A program made the position numbers and the translations under genes. This document shows, one piece after another, positions 25,960 to 35,700 of a DNA stretch of 64,000 nucleotides (the first letter of the stretch is position 1; every line of letters begins with the position of its first letter). The DNA is from DASWJS01 sp036397035 (GTDB taxonomy: Bacteria; Actinomycetota; AC-67). The stretch spans positions 1 to 64,000 of the forward strand of contig DASWJS010000007.1 in NCBI GenBank assembly GCA_036397035.1, in the 5' to 3' direction. The notes under the pieces are model-generated. The model was given only the letters and a program-made list of their open reading frames with translations. It was not told where the DNA came from and did no database searches.

Positions 25960-27502
25960 GCGCGCTCATCCGCCCGACCAGCGCGTCAGCATCCGGCCCG
26001 GCGTTGGGATTCTCTCGGTTCTGCGCCACCTCAACTATCGACCCTGGTACGCGATCGCAGAGTTCGTCGACAACTCGTTGCAGAGCCTTCTCGACTACCG
26101 ACAAGAGCTTCGCGATGCGGGAGAGGACTCGCTAGCGGTGTCCATTGAGCGCGACGAGGATGGCGCCCGACTGACTGTGCGGGACAACGCGGCTGGCATC
26201 CACGAGGATGATTACGCGCGGGCATTCAGACCCGCCGAGATCCCTCCGGACAGGAGTGGCTTGGCCGAGTTCGGGATGGGACTGAAGAGTGCCTCGTGCT
26301 GGTTCGCCCCGCGGTGGACGGTCCGCACCACTGCCCTGGGCGAGCCGGTGGAAAGGACCGTGTCCTTTGACATCGACCGCATCGTCCGGGACGCTCTTGA
26401 AGAGCTTGACGTGACCACGCGACGAGTTGAACCAGAGTCTCACTACACGGAGATCGTACTCACGGAACTCTTTCGACCCGTGCGAGGTCGGACTGTTTAC
26501 AAGATCAAGGAGCACCTCGGGAGCATCTATCGGATCTTCCTCCGGAAGGAACTGCTAGAACTCACTTTCGATGGTGAGCGTCTGAGCTTCGAGGACCCTG
26601 CAGTGCTGACTGCGACCTTCTTCCGGGAGCCGAAGGCAGAAGCCCGAACCTGGCGCAAGGAAATCGACTTCGATTTCGGAGACGGACAGCGCGTTCGCGG
26701 CTTTGCCGCGCTCCGCGAAAAAGGGAGCACCTCTGAGGCAGGCTTCGCTCTATTCCGCCGTGATCGATTGATCCAAGGGAGTCGTGACGAGTCTTATCGT
26801 CCCTCCTTCATCTTTGGCGCATCAAACAGTTTCACCTATCAGCGCCTGTTCGGGGAACTGCACTTGGATGGCTTCGAGGTCAGTCACACAAAGGACGGCT
26901 TCCAATGGGAGGAGCATGAGGAGATCGTCCTGGAAGTGCTCAAGGAAGAGTTGGACCGGGAGCCATTGCCGCTTCTGCGGCAAGCAGAGGGGCATCGCAC
27001 ACGAGTTCGACCAGAGGACGTGCGGCGCGGCGCGGAAGTAGCTGTGCGTCGAACCGCCGACGTGATAGCGCGCGATGTGCCTCCGATCCTTGAGGGGCAA
27101 CTGGCAGACGCGCCTCAGGCAGCACTCCCTTCCCCTAAGCTGCCGCCTGCAACCCTCGTATCACAACGAATGATCGAGCTTGAGTGTGACGGTGTGCCTT
27201 GGCGAATCGAACTCGAGTTGTCCACCGACCCTGCGGTGGGTGACTGGCTCTACATAGCCGACCAAAGTCCAACAAGCGCTCGGGGTCAGGAGATGCGCGT
27301 CCTCGGCATCCGTGTGGCCATGGCCCACCCGTTCATGGAGCGCTTCGCCGGCACGGATGCCTCTCAGATCGAGCCCCTGCTTCGCGTGGCGACGGCGCTG
27401 GCGCTGGCGGAAGTGACCGCCAGGGAGGCTGGAGTAGAATTTGCTGGCTCGATCAGGCGGCGGGTGAACCAACTCTTGAGGGAGGCGCTATCCAACCCAT
27501 AG
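25949..27502 (+). CDS. MORC/MutL-like GHKL ATPase of a restriction-modification cluster
   Basis: 517 residues. GHKL ATP-binding motifs: N-box A-E-F-V-D-N-S (D41, N42), G1 D-N-A-A-G-I (79-84), and G2 G-L-A-E-F-G-M-G-L-K-S-A (104-115). A S5-like transducer domain follows, then a C-terminal region of about 170 residues without known motifs. Prokaryotic MORC-like ATPases of this kind are described next to cytosine methyltransferases, Vsr and Z1 proteins, where ATP-driven dimerisation on DNA is thought to recruit nuclease and helicase. The arrangement here is that set. Confidence 0.85.
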   Translation: MSPERAHPPDQRVSIRPGVGILSVLRHLNYRPWYAIAEFVDNSLQSLLDYRQELRDAGEDSLAVSIERDEDGARLTVRDNAAGIHEDDYARAFRPAEIPPDRSGLAEFGMGLKSASCWFAPRWTVRTTALGEPVERTVSFDIDRIVRDALEELDVTTRRVEPESHYTEIVLTELFRPVRGRTVYKIKEHLGSIYRIFLRKELLELTFDGERLSFEDPAVLTATFFREPKAEARTWRKEIDFDFGDGQRVRGFAALREKGSTSEAGFALFRRDRLIQGSRDESYRPSFIFGASNSFTYQRLFGELHLDGFEVSHTKDGFQWEEHEEIVLEVLKEELDREPLPLLRQAEGHRTRVRPEDVRRGAEVAVRRTADVIARDVPPILEGQLADAPQAALPSPKLPPATLVSQRMIELECDGVPWRIELELSTDPAVGDWLYIADQSPTSARGQEMRVLGIRVAMAHPFMERFAGTDASQIEPLLRVATALALAEVTAREAGVEFAGSIRRRVNQLLREALSNP

Positions 27503-27549
27503 GTGACGGTGCAACGATCGCGGAGGCGTCGGGCTCCCTCGGCGAGGTT

Positions 27550-29715
27550 GTGGACATCATCGAGCGAGAGGACCCAACCATCCGCTGGCAGCCCGGGGTC
27601 GGCGAAGAGACGCGCGTCTTCCTTGAATCGCTCCAACTTCCGCCGGCGGACTCTGGCGGACGGGACCGGTTGCTGCGGGAGGCCGTTTCCACCCTCGCGC
27701 GTTGTCATCCGCCGACGGCCCCCAATGCCCACGAAACAGGTCTGGTCATCGGGTATGTGCAGAGCGGCAAGACGACGTCCTTCACTACCGTTGCCGCGCT
27801 GGCGCGCGACAACGGGTATCGGCTCCTCATCATCTGCACCGGATTGACCCGCAACCTGTTCACGCAATCTTCCGATCGTCTTGCACGCGATCTTCGGCTC
27901 AGTGAGCGGTCGGACCGGCAATGGTTGTTCCTTCCTAATCCGCGCGCGAGGGTTGAGGAGGAGCAGATGGTTGCGACGGCGCTTGAGGGTGGCAGGACCG
28001 TGCTCCTCCCGGTGATGAAGAACGGACGCCATCTCGACAACCTGAGTCAACTTCTTACCCGACTGAGCCTGCAGCGTGCTCCTGCGCTGATCATCGACGA
28101 TGAGGCAGATCAGGCCAGCCTGAACAACGAGGTTCGCCGCAACAACCGGAGCGCCACCTATCGGCGCATCCTGGGACTTCGCGATCTTGTGCCTCACCAC
28201 ACGTTCCTTCAGTATACGGCTACCCCACAAGCCCTCTTGCTCATCAACCTCATCGACATGCTCTCCCCCGGGTTCGCTGAGATCCTCACTCCGGGCGCTA
28301 TGTACACCGGCGGGCACAGCTTCTTCGAGCGCGACATGGACCTCGTTAGAACAGTTCCGATCCCAGACATTCCCACGCAGCAGAACGTACTCAGAGGTGC
28401 CCCGCCCAGCCTGCAGGAGTCTCTCAGGGTGTACTGGTTGGGAGTGGCCGCGGGGCTCCTCGGTGGGAGCCAGGGGAACCGTTCCATGATGATTCATCCG
28501 TCGCAACGAACGCTCCCCCATGCCGACTATCACCAATGGGTGCGTGCTGTTCAATCATCGTGGGCCAGCACTCTCGCACTGGAAGAATCTGACCCGGACC
28601 GACAGACCCTGATAGAGCGCTTCCTCGATGCCTACGAAGACCTGTCGAGAACCGCCGATGACCTGCCTCCCTTTGACGAGCTTGTGCCTAGGCTGGGGGA
28701 GGCGATGAGGCAGACGATCGTCACGCAGGTCAACGCCGCGCGTGGCCGTACGCCCCAACCAGACTGGCGACAATTCTATGCCCACATCGTCGTCGGTGGA
28801 GAAGTGCTCAACCGCGGCGTCACCGTCGAAGGACTTACAGTGGCGTACATGCCGCGTGGCCCCGGCACAAGCCAGGCTGACACAATTCAGCAGCGCGCAA
28901 GATGGTTCGGATACAAGGCAGATTACTTGGGATACTGCCGGGTATATATCTCCGACCAGATGCGGCGCCTCTACAGAGCTTACGTCGATCACGAGAGCGG
29001 CCTCCGAGACCAGTTGGAGGAGTTTCGAGCCACAGGTGAGGATCTTCGCCGCTGGCGACGCGCTTTCTTCATCGACCCTGGCCTGCGCCCAACGCGCAAT
29101 CAGGTTATTGATCTTGATCCGCTTCGAGGCAGCTTTGCGGACACTTGGTTTGCACCCTCGACGCCCCACGATCCGCCAGAAGCCACAGAGGCAAACAGAG
29201 GCCTGGTCCGTACCTTTCTGGAAGCTCAAGAAGGTACCTTCGAGCCAGACGAGGGCCACGCGCGTCGAACCGACATCCAGGCCCATCTGGTAGCGAACGG
29301 TGTTCCCCTTCAAGACGCCTTCCGAGACTTGCTCACGCAGTTGTGGCTGGCGCAGCCGCGCGACTCAGTGCCATTCGCAGGCCTGCTGTTGCAGGTGGGA
29401 CGCTATCTGGATGATCACCCAGACGCGACATGCACCGTGTATCGCATGAGCAGAGGGGCGACCCGCGAACGATCGGTGGGCCCTGACAATGCGATTCTGA
29501 ACCTGTTCCAGGGGGCTAACTACGACGAGTCAGTGAGACCACGCGTAACACTGTATCCGGGAGACCGCGCGATCCATTCCGACGGCGAGTTGACGATTCA
29601 GATTCACACGCTGCGTTTGAAGGATGGGTCAACGGTGATCGCCGACAACGTCCCCAACATTGCCGTTTGGGTGCCTCGCGTCATGAGCGGCGCCTGGCTA
29701 AGCCAGCCCCAGTAG
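27550..29715 (+). CDS. Z1-domain superfamily II ATPase/helicase-like protein
   Basis: 721 residues. Walker A G-Y-V-Q-S-G-K-T at 68-75, DEAD-type box I-I-D-D-E-A-D at 181-187, a Q-Y-T-A-T-P motif III, and a late Q-Q-R-A-R-W-F-G-Y-K segment equivalent to motif VI in the Z1 domain. The first usable start is GTG 27550, 47 nt after the GHKL gene, without a strong ribosome-binding site. Z1 proteins are found in restriction clusters with MORC-like ATPases and are predicted to translocate DNA. GC content is lower than in the flanking chromosome, as for the rest of the island. Confidence 0.85.
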   Translation: MDIIEREDPTIRWQPGVGEETRVFLESLQLPPADSGGRDRLLREAVSTLARCHPPTAPNAHETGLVIGYVQSGKTTSFTTVAALARDNGYRLLIICTGLTRNLFTQSSDRLARDLRLSERSDRQWLFLPNPRARVEEEQMVATALEGGRTVLLPVMKNGRHLDNLSQLLTRLSLQRAPALIIDDEADQASLNNEVRRNNRSATYRRILGLRDLVPHHTFLQYTATPQALLLINLIDMLSPGFAEILTPGAMYTGGHSFFERDMDLVRTVPIPDIPTQQNVLRGAPPSLQESLRVYWLGVAAGLLGGSQGNRSMMIHPSQRTLPHADYHQWVRAVQSSWASTLALEESDPDRQTLIERFLDAYEDLSRTADDLPPFDELVPRLGEAMRQTIVTQVNAARGRTPQPDWRQFYAHIVVGGEVLNRGVTVEGLTVAYMPRGPGTSQADTIQQRARWFGYKADYLGYCRVYISDQMRRLYRAYVDHESGLRDQLEEFRATGEDLRRWRRAFFIDPGLRPTRNQVIDLDPLRGSFADTWFAPSTPHDPPEATEANRGLVRTFLEAQEGTFEPDEGHARRTDIQAHLVANGVPLQDAFRDLLTQLWLAQPRDSVPFAGLLLQVGRYLDDHPDATCTVYRMSRGATRERSVGPDNAILNLFQGANYDESVRPRVTLYPGDRAIHSDGELTIQIHTLRLKDGSTVIADNVPNIAVWVPRVMSGAWLSQPQ

Positions 29716-29731
29716 GAGGAGGCGTCGGTCC

Positions 29732-30090
29732 ATGGTCGACCTATTCCCGCTCTTCGCCACGGCGGCCTCCGGAGGTAGCCGACTCTGACCTTCGATCCTC
29801 AGCAGTGCCAGTTGAGGGATACTCCGGTGACCGTCTCGCGATGGACCGCACAGGCATGCCCACCCTGCTCATGTTCTGTGCATGACGAGGGTGCGCCAGG
29901 TCCGCCACTTGTGCTTGAGCACGTGACGATGCAGCAGGGGGTCGAGTGCAGGATCACAGAGCCGAATGGTGCGTCCACCGCAGGGCACTTCGCCATCATC
30001 CGCTGCACGAGTTCTGACGTTGCGCTACGCGATTACTTCCTGCGGGTGGGCGGTACTGTTGTCGACGCATCGGAGACGAGCCCCTACTAG
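29732..30090 (+). pseudogene. Broken and truncated fifth gene of the cluster, probably PD-(D/E)XK (DUF4420) type
   Basis: Three overlapping reading-frame pieces follow each other in frames that step by +1 each time. The first is a start M-V-D-L-F-P-L-F-A at 29732 (strong GGAGGAGG before it), ending at a TGA near 29787. The second is V-P-V-E-G-Y-S-G-D-R-L-A at about 29811-29885. The third, from about 29876 to a TAG at 30088-30090, contains H-F-A-I-I-R-C-T-S and L-R-D-Y-F-L-R-V. Joined, they read like the N-terminal part of the PD-(D/E)XK motif proteins that usually follow Z1 genes; the C-terminal nuclease half is absent. Family identity is from memory. Two frameshifts plus truncation argue against function. 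Confidence 0.55.
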
Positions 30091-30121
30091 CTCAATCAGT
30101 ATGCGAGGCGATGAATGGCGG

Positions 30122-30529
30122 CTAATGGGATTCGAACTCGGCAAGGAACTCTGCCGGCCGCTGGACGCGGATCCCTCTCCACGAGCCAAGGCGGAGCAGA
30201 TGCTTGTCGCCGGACACGATCACGTTCGCCTCAGATGCGAGCGCCGCCTCTAGGACGCGGTCGTCCTCCGGATCCTCTGCGACCTCTTCGACCCTCTCAT
30301 GAGGCTTCACGATCTTCGCGATGGCAACGATGCGGCGTACCCGTTCGCTCGCTTGGCCTTCGGAGTGACCGAACTTCTCGGTGAGCACGCGCGCGTATTC
30401 GGTGAGCAGCGTTGCCGAGGTCACGAGTTCGACCCGGCCTTCGATCGCCAGCCGCAAGACGTCCTCTGGAGGGCCGCCGGGGAAGAGAATCGCCGAGATC
30501 AGAACGTTGGTGTCAAGGACGATTCTCAC
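30122..30529 (-). CDS. PIN-domain toxin (VapC-like, COG1569 type)
   Basis: 135 residues. N-terminal M-R-I-V-L-D-T-N-V-L-I-S-A with the first catalytic Asp, a central Glu in L-L-T-E-Y, and A-E-D-P-E-D-D-R-V-L-E-A-A plus V-S-G-D-K-H-L-L giving the remaining acidic residues. PIN toxins are Mg-dependent RNases. Start overlaps the antitoxin stop by 17 nt, the usual coupled arrangement. It lies at the distal edge of the ssrA island, so the pair may belong to the island or mark its border. Confidence 0.88.
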   Translation of the reverse strand: MRIVLDTNVLISAILFPGGPPEDVLRLAIEGRVELVTSATLLTEYARVLTEKFGHSEGQASERVRRIVAIAKIVKPHERVEEVAEDPEDDRVLEAALASEANVIVSGDKHLLRLGSWRGIRVQRPAEFLAEFESH

Positions 30530-30773
30530 GTCTGAATTCCTGGATCAGACGTTCGACGTCCCTCTCGCTCTTGATCCCCTTCTCGCGCACGATGGCTGCG
30601 GACTCCCTTTGAAGCGACTCGAACCGTTGGGTTTCCCGCCACACGCGGTAGACGCGCAACATCTCGCGGAAGAGTTCGCTCTTGTTGCGCCCCTCTTCGC
30701 GGGCTATCTGCTCGAAGTCCTTGGCGGATTCAGGCGGAAGAGAAACGGCGAGCACCTTGGACGCGCGGTTCAT
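30513..30773 (-). CDS. RHH-type antitoxin
   Basis: 86 residues. V-L-A-V-S-L-P-P-E-S-A-K-D-F (beta strand plus first helix) and G-R-N-K-S-E-L-F-R-E-M-L (second helix) form a ribbon-helix-helix DNA-binding domain; the C-terminal half is a charged helix that would wrap the PIN toxin. ATG 30773 was chosen because upstream sequence does not look coding and a palindromic operator ends exactly at the start codon. Confidence 0.88.
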   Translation of the reverse strand: MNRASKVLAVSLPPESAKDFEQIAREEGRNKSELFREMLRVYRVWRETQRFESLQRESAAIVREKGIKSERDVERLIQEFRRENRP

Positions 30774-30790
30774 GTCATACGCAGTATGAC
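30774..30790 (-). promoter_or_regulatory. Operator palindrome of the RHH/PIN pair
   Basis: GTCATAC-GCA-GTATGAC is a perfect 7-3-7 inverted repeat ending at the base before the antitoxin ATG. RHH antitoxins bind such repeats to repress their own operon. Read from the minus strand it includes CATACT 9 nt before the ATG, a candidate -10, so the transcript is probably leaderless and the operator covers the promoter. Confidence 0.8.
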
Positions 30791-30871
30791 CCCCACCGCA
30801 CGAAGGGTCAAGCAAGATCGCGAAGCGCTTCCATGCGTTCGAGCACCGGGGCGCCGACGGCTTCTGGCTGC

Positions 30872-31726
30872 TCAGCGCGGCGTCAGGCCGATCGGGTTCG
30901 GGTATGGGATCCCGCCGGCGAAGGGGGCGAGCAGTTCGACGAGCCGCTCGCATCCCGGCTCGCCGATGGCTTCGTAGGGCTGCGACGCCAATGAGTCGGT
31001 TCGGTCCTCGACGTGCTGCTTGAGCGCGGCCCCGGCCTCGGTGAACGCGCCGCCGGCGTCGAGCAACCCGCGCGCGCGCAGCCGCTCGGCGGCCGCGTCC
31101 CACTCGTCCTCGCTCCATCCCCGGTAGTCCCGTTGCCGGGCGGGGTCGATCAATCCCGCGGCCGCGTGCATGAGGTGGGCCTCGAGCCCGTCGATGCCCT
31201 CAGCGAGCAACGCCGTGTTGTGCCCGTCCCCGCGGTGCTCGCGCAGCAAGGTCGTCGCGTGCCACAGCCGGAGAATCGGCGGGTCCGGCCACGCCAGCGC
31301 GGCGTGCGCGGCGAAGAGCGCCCGGCCTTCGGCCGGTGCGGCACGCGCCGCCGTCTCCGCGAGCGTCGCGGCTTCGGAGACGTCGGCGTCCGCAACGAGC
31401 CGCTCCATCGCGATGCGCGCGACGTCGAGCCGCGTCTCCAGCACCCGATCGACCGAACAGAACCGCCACGCGTCGGGGATCGCGCGCCGCACCTTCCGCG
31501 GCGCGAAGTTGTAGAAGGTCGCGATCACCATCTCGGGAGGGACCGGCCCCATCGCGCCCGCGCGCGACGCGAAGTACCCCATCCAATAGCCCTTGAGCCC
31601 GATCGCCTCATAGGAGGACTTCGATTCGGGCTGGAAGTAGACCGCCGCGTGCACCGGCTCGATGACACGATGCAGCGCGCGCGCGATGGACGGCTTCAAC
31701 GTTTCCCGCGGACCGGCGTACGCCAT
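30872..31726 (-). CDS. SCO6745/SalK family protein
   Basis: 284 residues, helical, no membrane segment. Shows the family pattern: R-x-L-x-x-V-I-E-P-V-H-A-A-V-Y-F, then G-L-K-G-Y-W-M-G-Y-F-A-S-R-A-x-P-M-G and F-Y-N-F-A-P. Actinobacterial members are of unknown function (SalK is linked to a lantibiotic locus but without proven activity). A very strong ribosome-binding site (AAAGGAGGTCAC) precedes the ATG. No operon partner. Confidence 0.85.
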   Translation of the reverse strand: MAYAGPRETLKPSIARALHRVIEPVHAAVYFQPESKSSYEAIGLKGYWMGYFASRAGAMGPVPPEMVIATFYNFAPRKVRRAIPDAWRFCSVDRVLETRLDVARIAMERLVADADVSEAATLAETAARAAPAEGRALFAAHAALAWPDPPILRLWHATTLLREHRGDGHNTALLAEGIDGLEAHLMHAAAGLIDPARQRDYRGWSEDEWDAAAERLRARGLLDAGGAFTEAGAALKQHVEDRTDSLASQPYEAIGEPGCERLVELLAPFAGGIPYPNPIGLTPR

Positions 31727-31751
31727 GTGACCTCCTTTGACCGGCGGGCTC

Positions 31752-32636
31752 TCATCGCCCGTCGTATGCCTTCTGCAGCTCCGCGACGTCGAGCTTGTGC
31801 ATCGCGAGGAACGCCTTGGTGACGCGCGCCATCTGCTCCTTCGAGCCGCGACGCATCATCTCGTCCATCGCGGCCGGCACGATCTGCCACGAGAGCCCGT
31901 AGCGGTCCTTGAGCCATCCGCACTGCTCGGCTTCGGGAACGGCCGAAAGCGCCTCCCAGTAGCGGTCGATCTCATCCTGCGTCTCGCAGTCCACGAGCAG
32001 CGACACGGCCTCGTTGAAGGTGAAGTCGTGGGCGCGGGCGCTATCCATCGCTGCGAAGTGCTGGCCGGCGAGCGTGAAGGCGCCGTGCTTGACCGTCTCC
32101 TGTCGGTCCGGTTCTTCGCCGGGCCCGTAGCGAGCGATCTCGCCGACCTCCGACTTGGGGAAGACCGACGTGTAGTACCGGAGCGCCTCCTCGGCCTTGC
32201 CGCACACGTCCCCGACGAACATCAGCGTCGGCGTGATGCGCTGCGGGATCTCGCGGCCGCTCGCGAGCATGACTTGCCACGACAGCCCGTAGCGGTCCTG
32301 GGTCCAGCCGTAGTGGTCGCTGAACGGATTCGAGCCGAGCGGCATGAGCGCGGTGCCGCCGTCGGCGAGCTGCCTCCAGTACTCGTCGACCTCGGCGTCG
32401 GTCGCGCAGGAGACGAGGAACGACACCGCGGGCGTGAACGTGAACAGCGGCCCGGCGCTGATCGCGATGAACCCCTGACCGAACAGCTCGAACGAAACGA
32501 CCTCAGCGTCTCCCGACGGCGTGTCGTGGAGGGTGTGGGTGTCGGTGATCGTGGAGTTGGGGAACGTCGCAACGTAGTACTCGGCGGCTTCGCGAGCCTC
32601 CTTGTCGAACCACAGGTGCGGCCTGATCCTGCCCAT
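31752..32636 (-). CDS. Double-domain VOC protein of the PhnB / 3-demethylubiquinone-9 methyltransferase-like family
   Basis: 294 residues made of two repeated halves (about 1-140 and 142-294). Each begins with P-x-L-x-F and has a Y-Y-x-x-x-F-P-x-S motif, then Y-G-L-S-W-Q-V/I, as in PhnB-like glyoxalase-fold domains. The annotation as a ubiquinone methyltransferase common in databases is not supported by any methyltransferase motif; a metal-binding VOC fold of unknown substrate is the safe call. ATG 32636 has GGGGGAGCGAG upstream. Confidence 0.82.
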   Translation of the reverse strand: MGRIRPHLWFDKEAREAAEYYVATFPNSTITDTHTLHDTPSGDAEVVSFELFGQGFIAISAGPLFTFTPAVSFLVSCATDAEVDEYWRQLADGGTALMPLGSNPFSDHYGWTQDRYGLSWQVMLASGREIPQRITPTLMFVGDVCGKAEEALRYYTSVFPKSEVGEIARYGPGEEPDRQETVKHGAFTLAGQHFAAMDSARAHDFTFNEAVSLLVDCETQDEIDRYWEALSAVPEAEQCGWLKDRYGLSWQIVPAAMDEMMRRGSKEQMARVTKAFLAMHKLDVAELQKAYDGR

Positions 32637-32753
32637 GACTCGCTCCCCCTTTCTTGTCCGGATGAGGGGATTCTCTCCCACCCGATCCGTGGGCGCCACA
32701 TGCCGCCTCTGGGCGAGCCCTTCGTCATTCCGGAGGCTCGGGTCCGCCCGCGT

Positions 32754-35700
32754 TCAGCGAAAGTCGCGTGACCGGACGGCGGGCGTCGCGAGCGACAGCG
32801 TTTCCAGGCGCTCGGCGACCAGGTTGATCGCGCCTTCTTTGTGTTCGAGCCGCCCGCGAACGAGCAGCGACGGCGCGCTGCGGCCGACGCGCCGGTAGCG
32901 CAGCCACATCCCGCGCGGACAGATCACGTTCAGCAAGCCGGTCTCGTCCTCGAGCGACAGGAACACGGTGCCGTTGGCGGTCGAGGGCCGCTGGCGGTGG
33001 GTGACCACGCCGCCGACGCTCACGCGGCGGCCGCTTGGGATCTCGCCCAGCGATGCGATGGGTGCGGCGCCGATCTCGTCCAGGCGCGCGCGCGCGAAGG
33101 CGATGGGGTGCTCGGCGGTGGTGATGCCGGTCGCCCACAGGTCCGAGGCGACGACGTCGATCGGCGACATGCGCGGCAGGGGCGGCGGCTCGGCGCCGGT
33201 GACGATCCCGGGCAGCGTCCCGGGCCGCGCGTGCGCGACGGCGCCGGCCGTCCAAACGGCGGGACGCCGCTCGGGTGTGAGGCGTCCGAACGCGCCGGCG
33301 GTCGCCAGCGCGCTCACCGCCGCTCGCCCGGCGTCCGTGCGGCGCACCAGGTCCTCGATGCTCGCGTACGGGCGGCCTTCCGCGATCCGCTCGGCGAGCG
33401 CGTCGCCGACGTTGCGCACCGACCCGATGCCTACGCGTACCGCGAAGCCGCTCTCGCTTGCCGCGTCGGGCTCCAGCGCAGCGGCCGCGGCGCTCGCGTT
33501 GACGTCGGGCCCGTGTACGACCACGCCGTGCCGGCGCGCGTCGGCCACGAGCGAAGCCGGCGACCAGAACCCCATCGGTTGCGCGTTCAGCAGCGAGGCG
33601 CAGAACGCGGCCGGGTAGTGCAGCTTCAGCCACGCGCTCGAATACACCAGGTAGGCGAAGGAGGCGGCGTGGCTTTCGGGAAAGCCGAAGTCTGCGAAGG
33701 CGGCGATCTGGGTGTAGACGGTGTCGGCCGCCGCGCCGGTGACGCCGCGCGCGGCCATCCCCTCGTAGAGCCGCCCGCGAAGGCGCTCCATCCGCTCGGC
33801 CGAGCGCTTCGAGCCCATCGCCTGGCGCAACTGGTCGGACTCGGCCGGAGTGAAGCCGGCCGCGTCGATCGCCATCTGCATGAGCTGTTCCTGGAACAGC
33901 GGGACGCCGAGCGTCTTGCGCAGCGCCGGCTCGAGCACCGGGTGGGTGTAGCGCACGGGCTCCTGCCCGTTACGGCGCTTGAGGTAGGGGTGGACGGCGC
34001 CGCCTTGGATCGGGCCGGGGCGGATCAACGCGACCTCGACGACGATGTCGTAGAAGGTGCGCGGGCGAAGGCGCGGCAGCGTCGCCATCTGCGCGCGCGA
34101 CTCGACCTGGAAGACCCCGACGGTGTCGGCGCGACAGAGCATCTCGTAGACCTCATCCTCCTGAGGGAGCAGCGCGAGGTCGACCTCGACGCCGTGGTGG
34201 GTGCGCACGAGATCCACGCACAGGTGCAGCGCCGAGAGCATCCCGAGCCCGAGCAGGTCGAACTTGACCAGGCCGACCGCGGCGCAATCGTCCTTGTCCC
34301 ACTGGATGACGCTGCGGTTTTCCTTGCGCGCCCATTCGGTGGGAACGACGTCGATCACCGGCCGGTCGCAGATCACCATGCCGCCCGAGTGGATGCCGAG
34401 GTGGCGCGGAAAACCACGGACGGATTCGGCGAACGCGCGAACCTGGCCGGGGATCTCCGGCACGTTCGAGGTGGCGTCGCGGTCGATCGCGCGCGACCAC
34501 GCGTCGAGCCGGTCGGGCGGGTGGCCGAACGCGCGGCCGAGGTCGCGGACGGCGAAGCGCGGGCGGTAGCTGATGACGTTGGCGACCTGCGCGGCGTTCT
34601 GCCGTCCGTAGCGACCGTAGACGTACTGGATCGCCTCTTCGCGCCGGCCGGCTTCGATGTCCAGGTCGATGTCGGGGTAGCCGTCGCGCGCGGGCGACAG
34701 GAACCGCTCGAACAGAAGGCCGAGCGACACCGCGTCGACGCACGTGATCCCGAGCGCGTAGCAGACGGCGGAGTTGGCGGCCGAGCCGCGCCCCTGACAG
34801 TAGATGTCGTTGCGCCGGCAGAACTCGACGATGTCCCAGACGATCAGGAAGTAGCCGGGGAAGCCGAGCGATTCGATCACGGCCAGCTCGTGCTCGATCT
34901 GCGCGTACGCGCCGGGCGCGCGCTCGGCCTCGGGCGGTCCGTAGCGCCGGCGCGCGCCTTCGGCCGTCAGGTGGCGGAGCCAGCTCATCTCGGTGTGGCC
35001 GTCGGGCACCGGATAGCGGGGCAGGCCCGGCGCGACCAGTGACAGGTCGAACGCGCACTCGCGCCCGAGCGCGTCGGCGGCTTCGACGGCGCCCGGATAG
35101 CGCGCGAACCGGCGCGCCTGTTCGTCGCCCGAGCGCAGATGGCGCGTGCCGGCCGGCGGCAGCCACCCGTCCATGTCCGCAAGCGAGCGGCGTGCGCGGA
35201 TCGCCGCGAGCGCGGAGGCGACCGGGAATCGCGCGGGACTCGCGTAGTGGGCGTTGTTGGTCGCGATCACGCGCAGGTCCGCGCGCGCGCCCAGCTCGGC
35301 GAGCGCGTCGTTGCGCTCGGAATCGAGCGGCTCGCCGTGGTCCCACAGCTCGACGGCGACGTTGTCGCGCCCGAAGACGCGCACCAGGTTGTGCAGCTCG
35401 CGTCCGGCCGCAGCGGGACCGTCGCGCATCAGGGCTTGGGGCACGGTCCCTTTGCGGCATCCGGTCAGCACGACCCAGCGCCCGCGGTGCGCATCGGCGA
35501 GATCGTCCAGGCTCAGGGTCGGGCGGCCTTTCTCGCCGCCGCGCATGTGCGCGCCGGCGATCGTGCGCGACAGGCGCGCGTAGCCCTCCGGGTCGCGGGC
35601 GAGCACGACGAGGTGGCTCCCGCCGGGGTCGGGCTCGCCCGCGTGCGGCCGCGGCAAGTCCAGCGTCAGCTCGGCCCCGAACACCGTCGGGATCCCGACC

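Noticed and set aside
30100..30160. Distal attachment site of the ssrA island
   Set aside because: The string GATTCGAACTCGG near 30128 recalls a T-arm, but it lies inside the PIN gene and does not match the ssrA 3' end.
30774..31118. Extension of the RHH antitoxin to 201 residues
   Set aside because: The extension is Arg-rich noise overlapping the SCO6745-family gene, and the operator palindrome marks the true start.
31752..32636. Annotation as 3-demethylubiquinone-9 3-methyltransferase
   Set aside because: No SAM-binding motif is present; the two repeated halves are VOC/PhnB-like domains.
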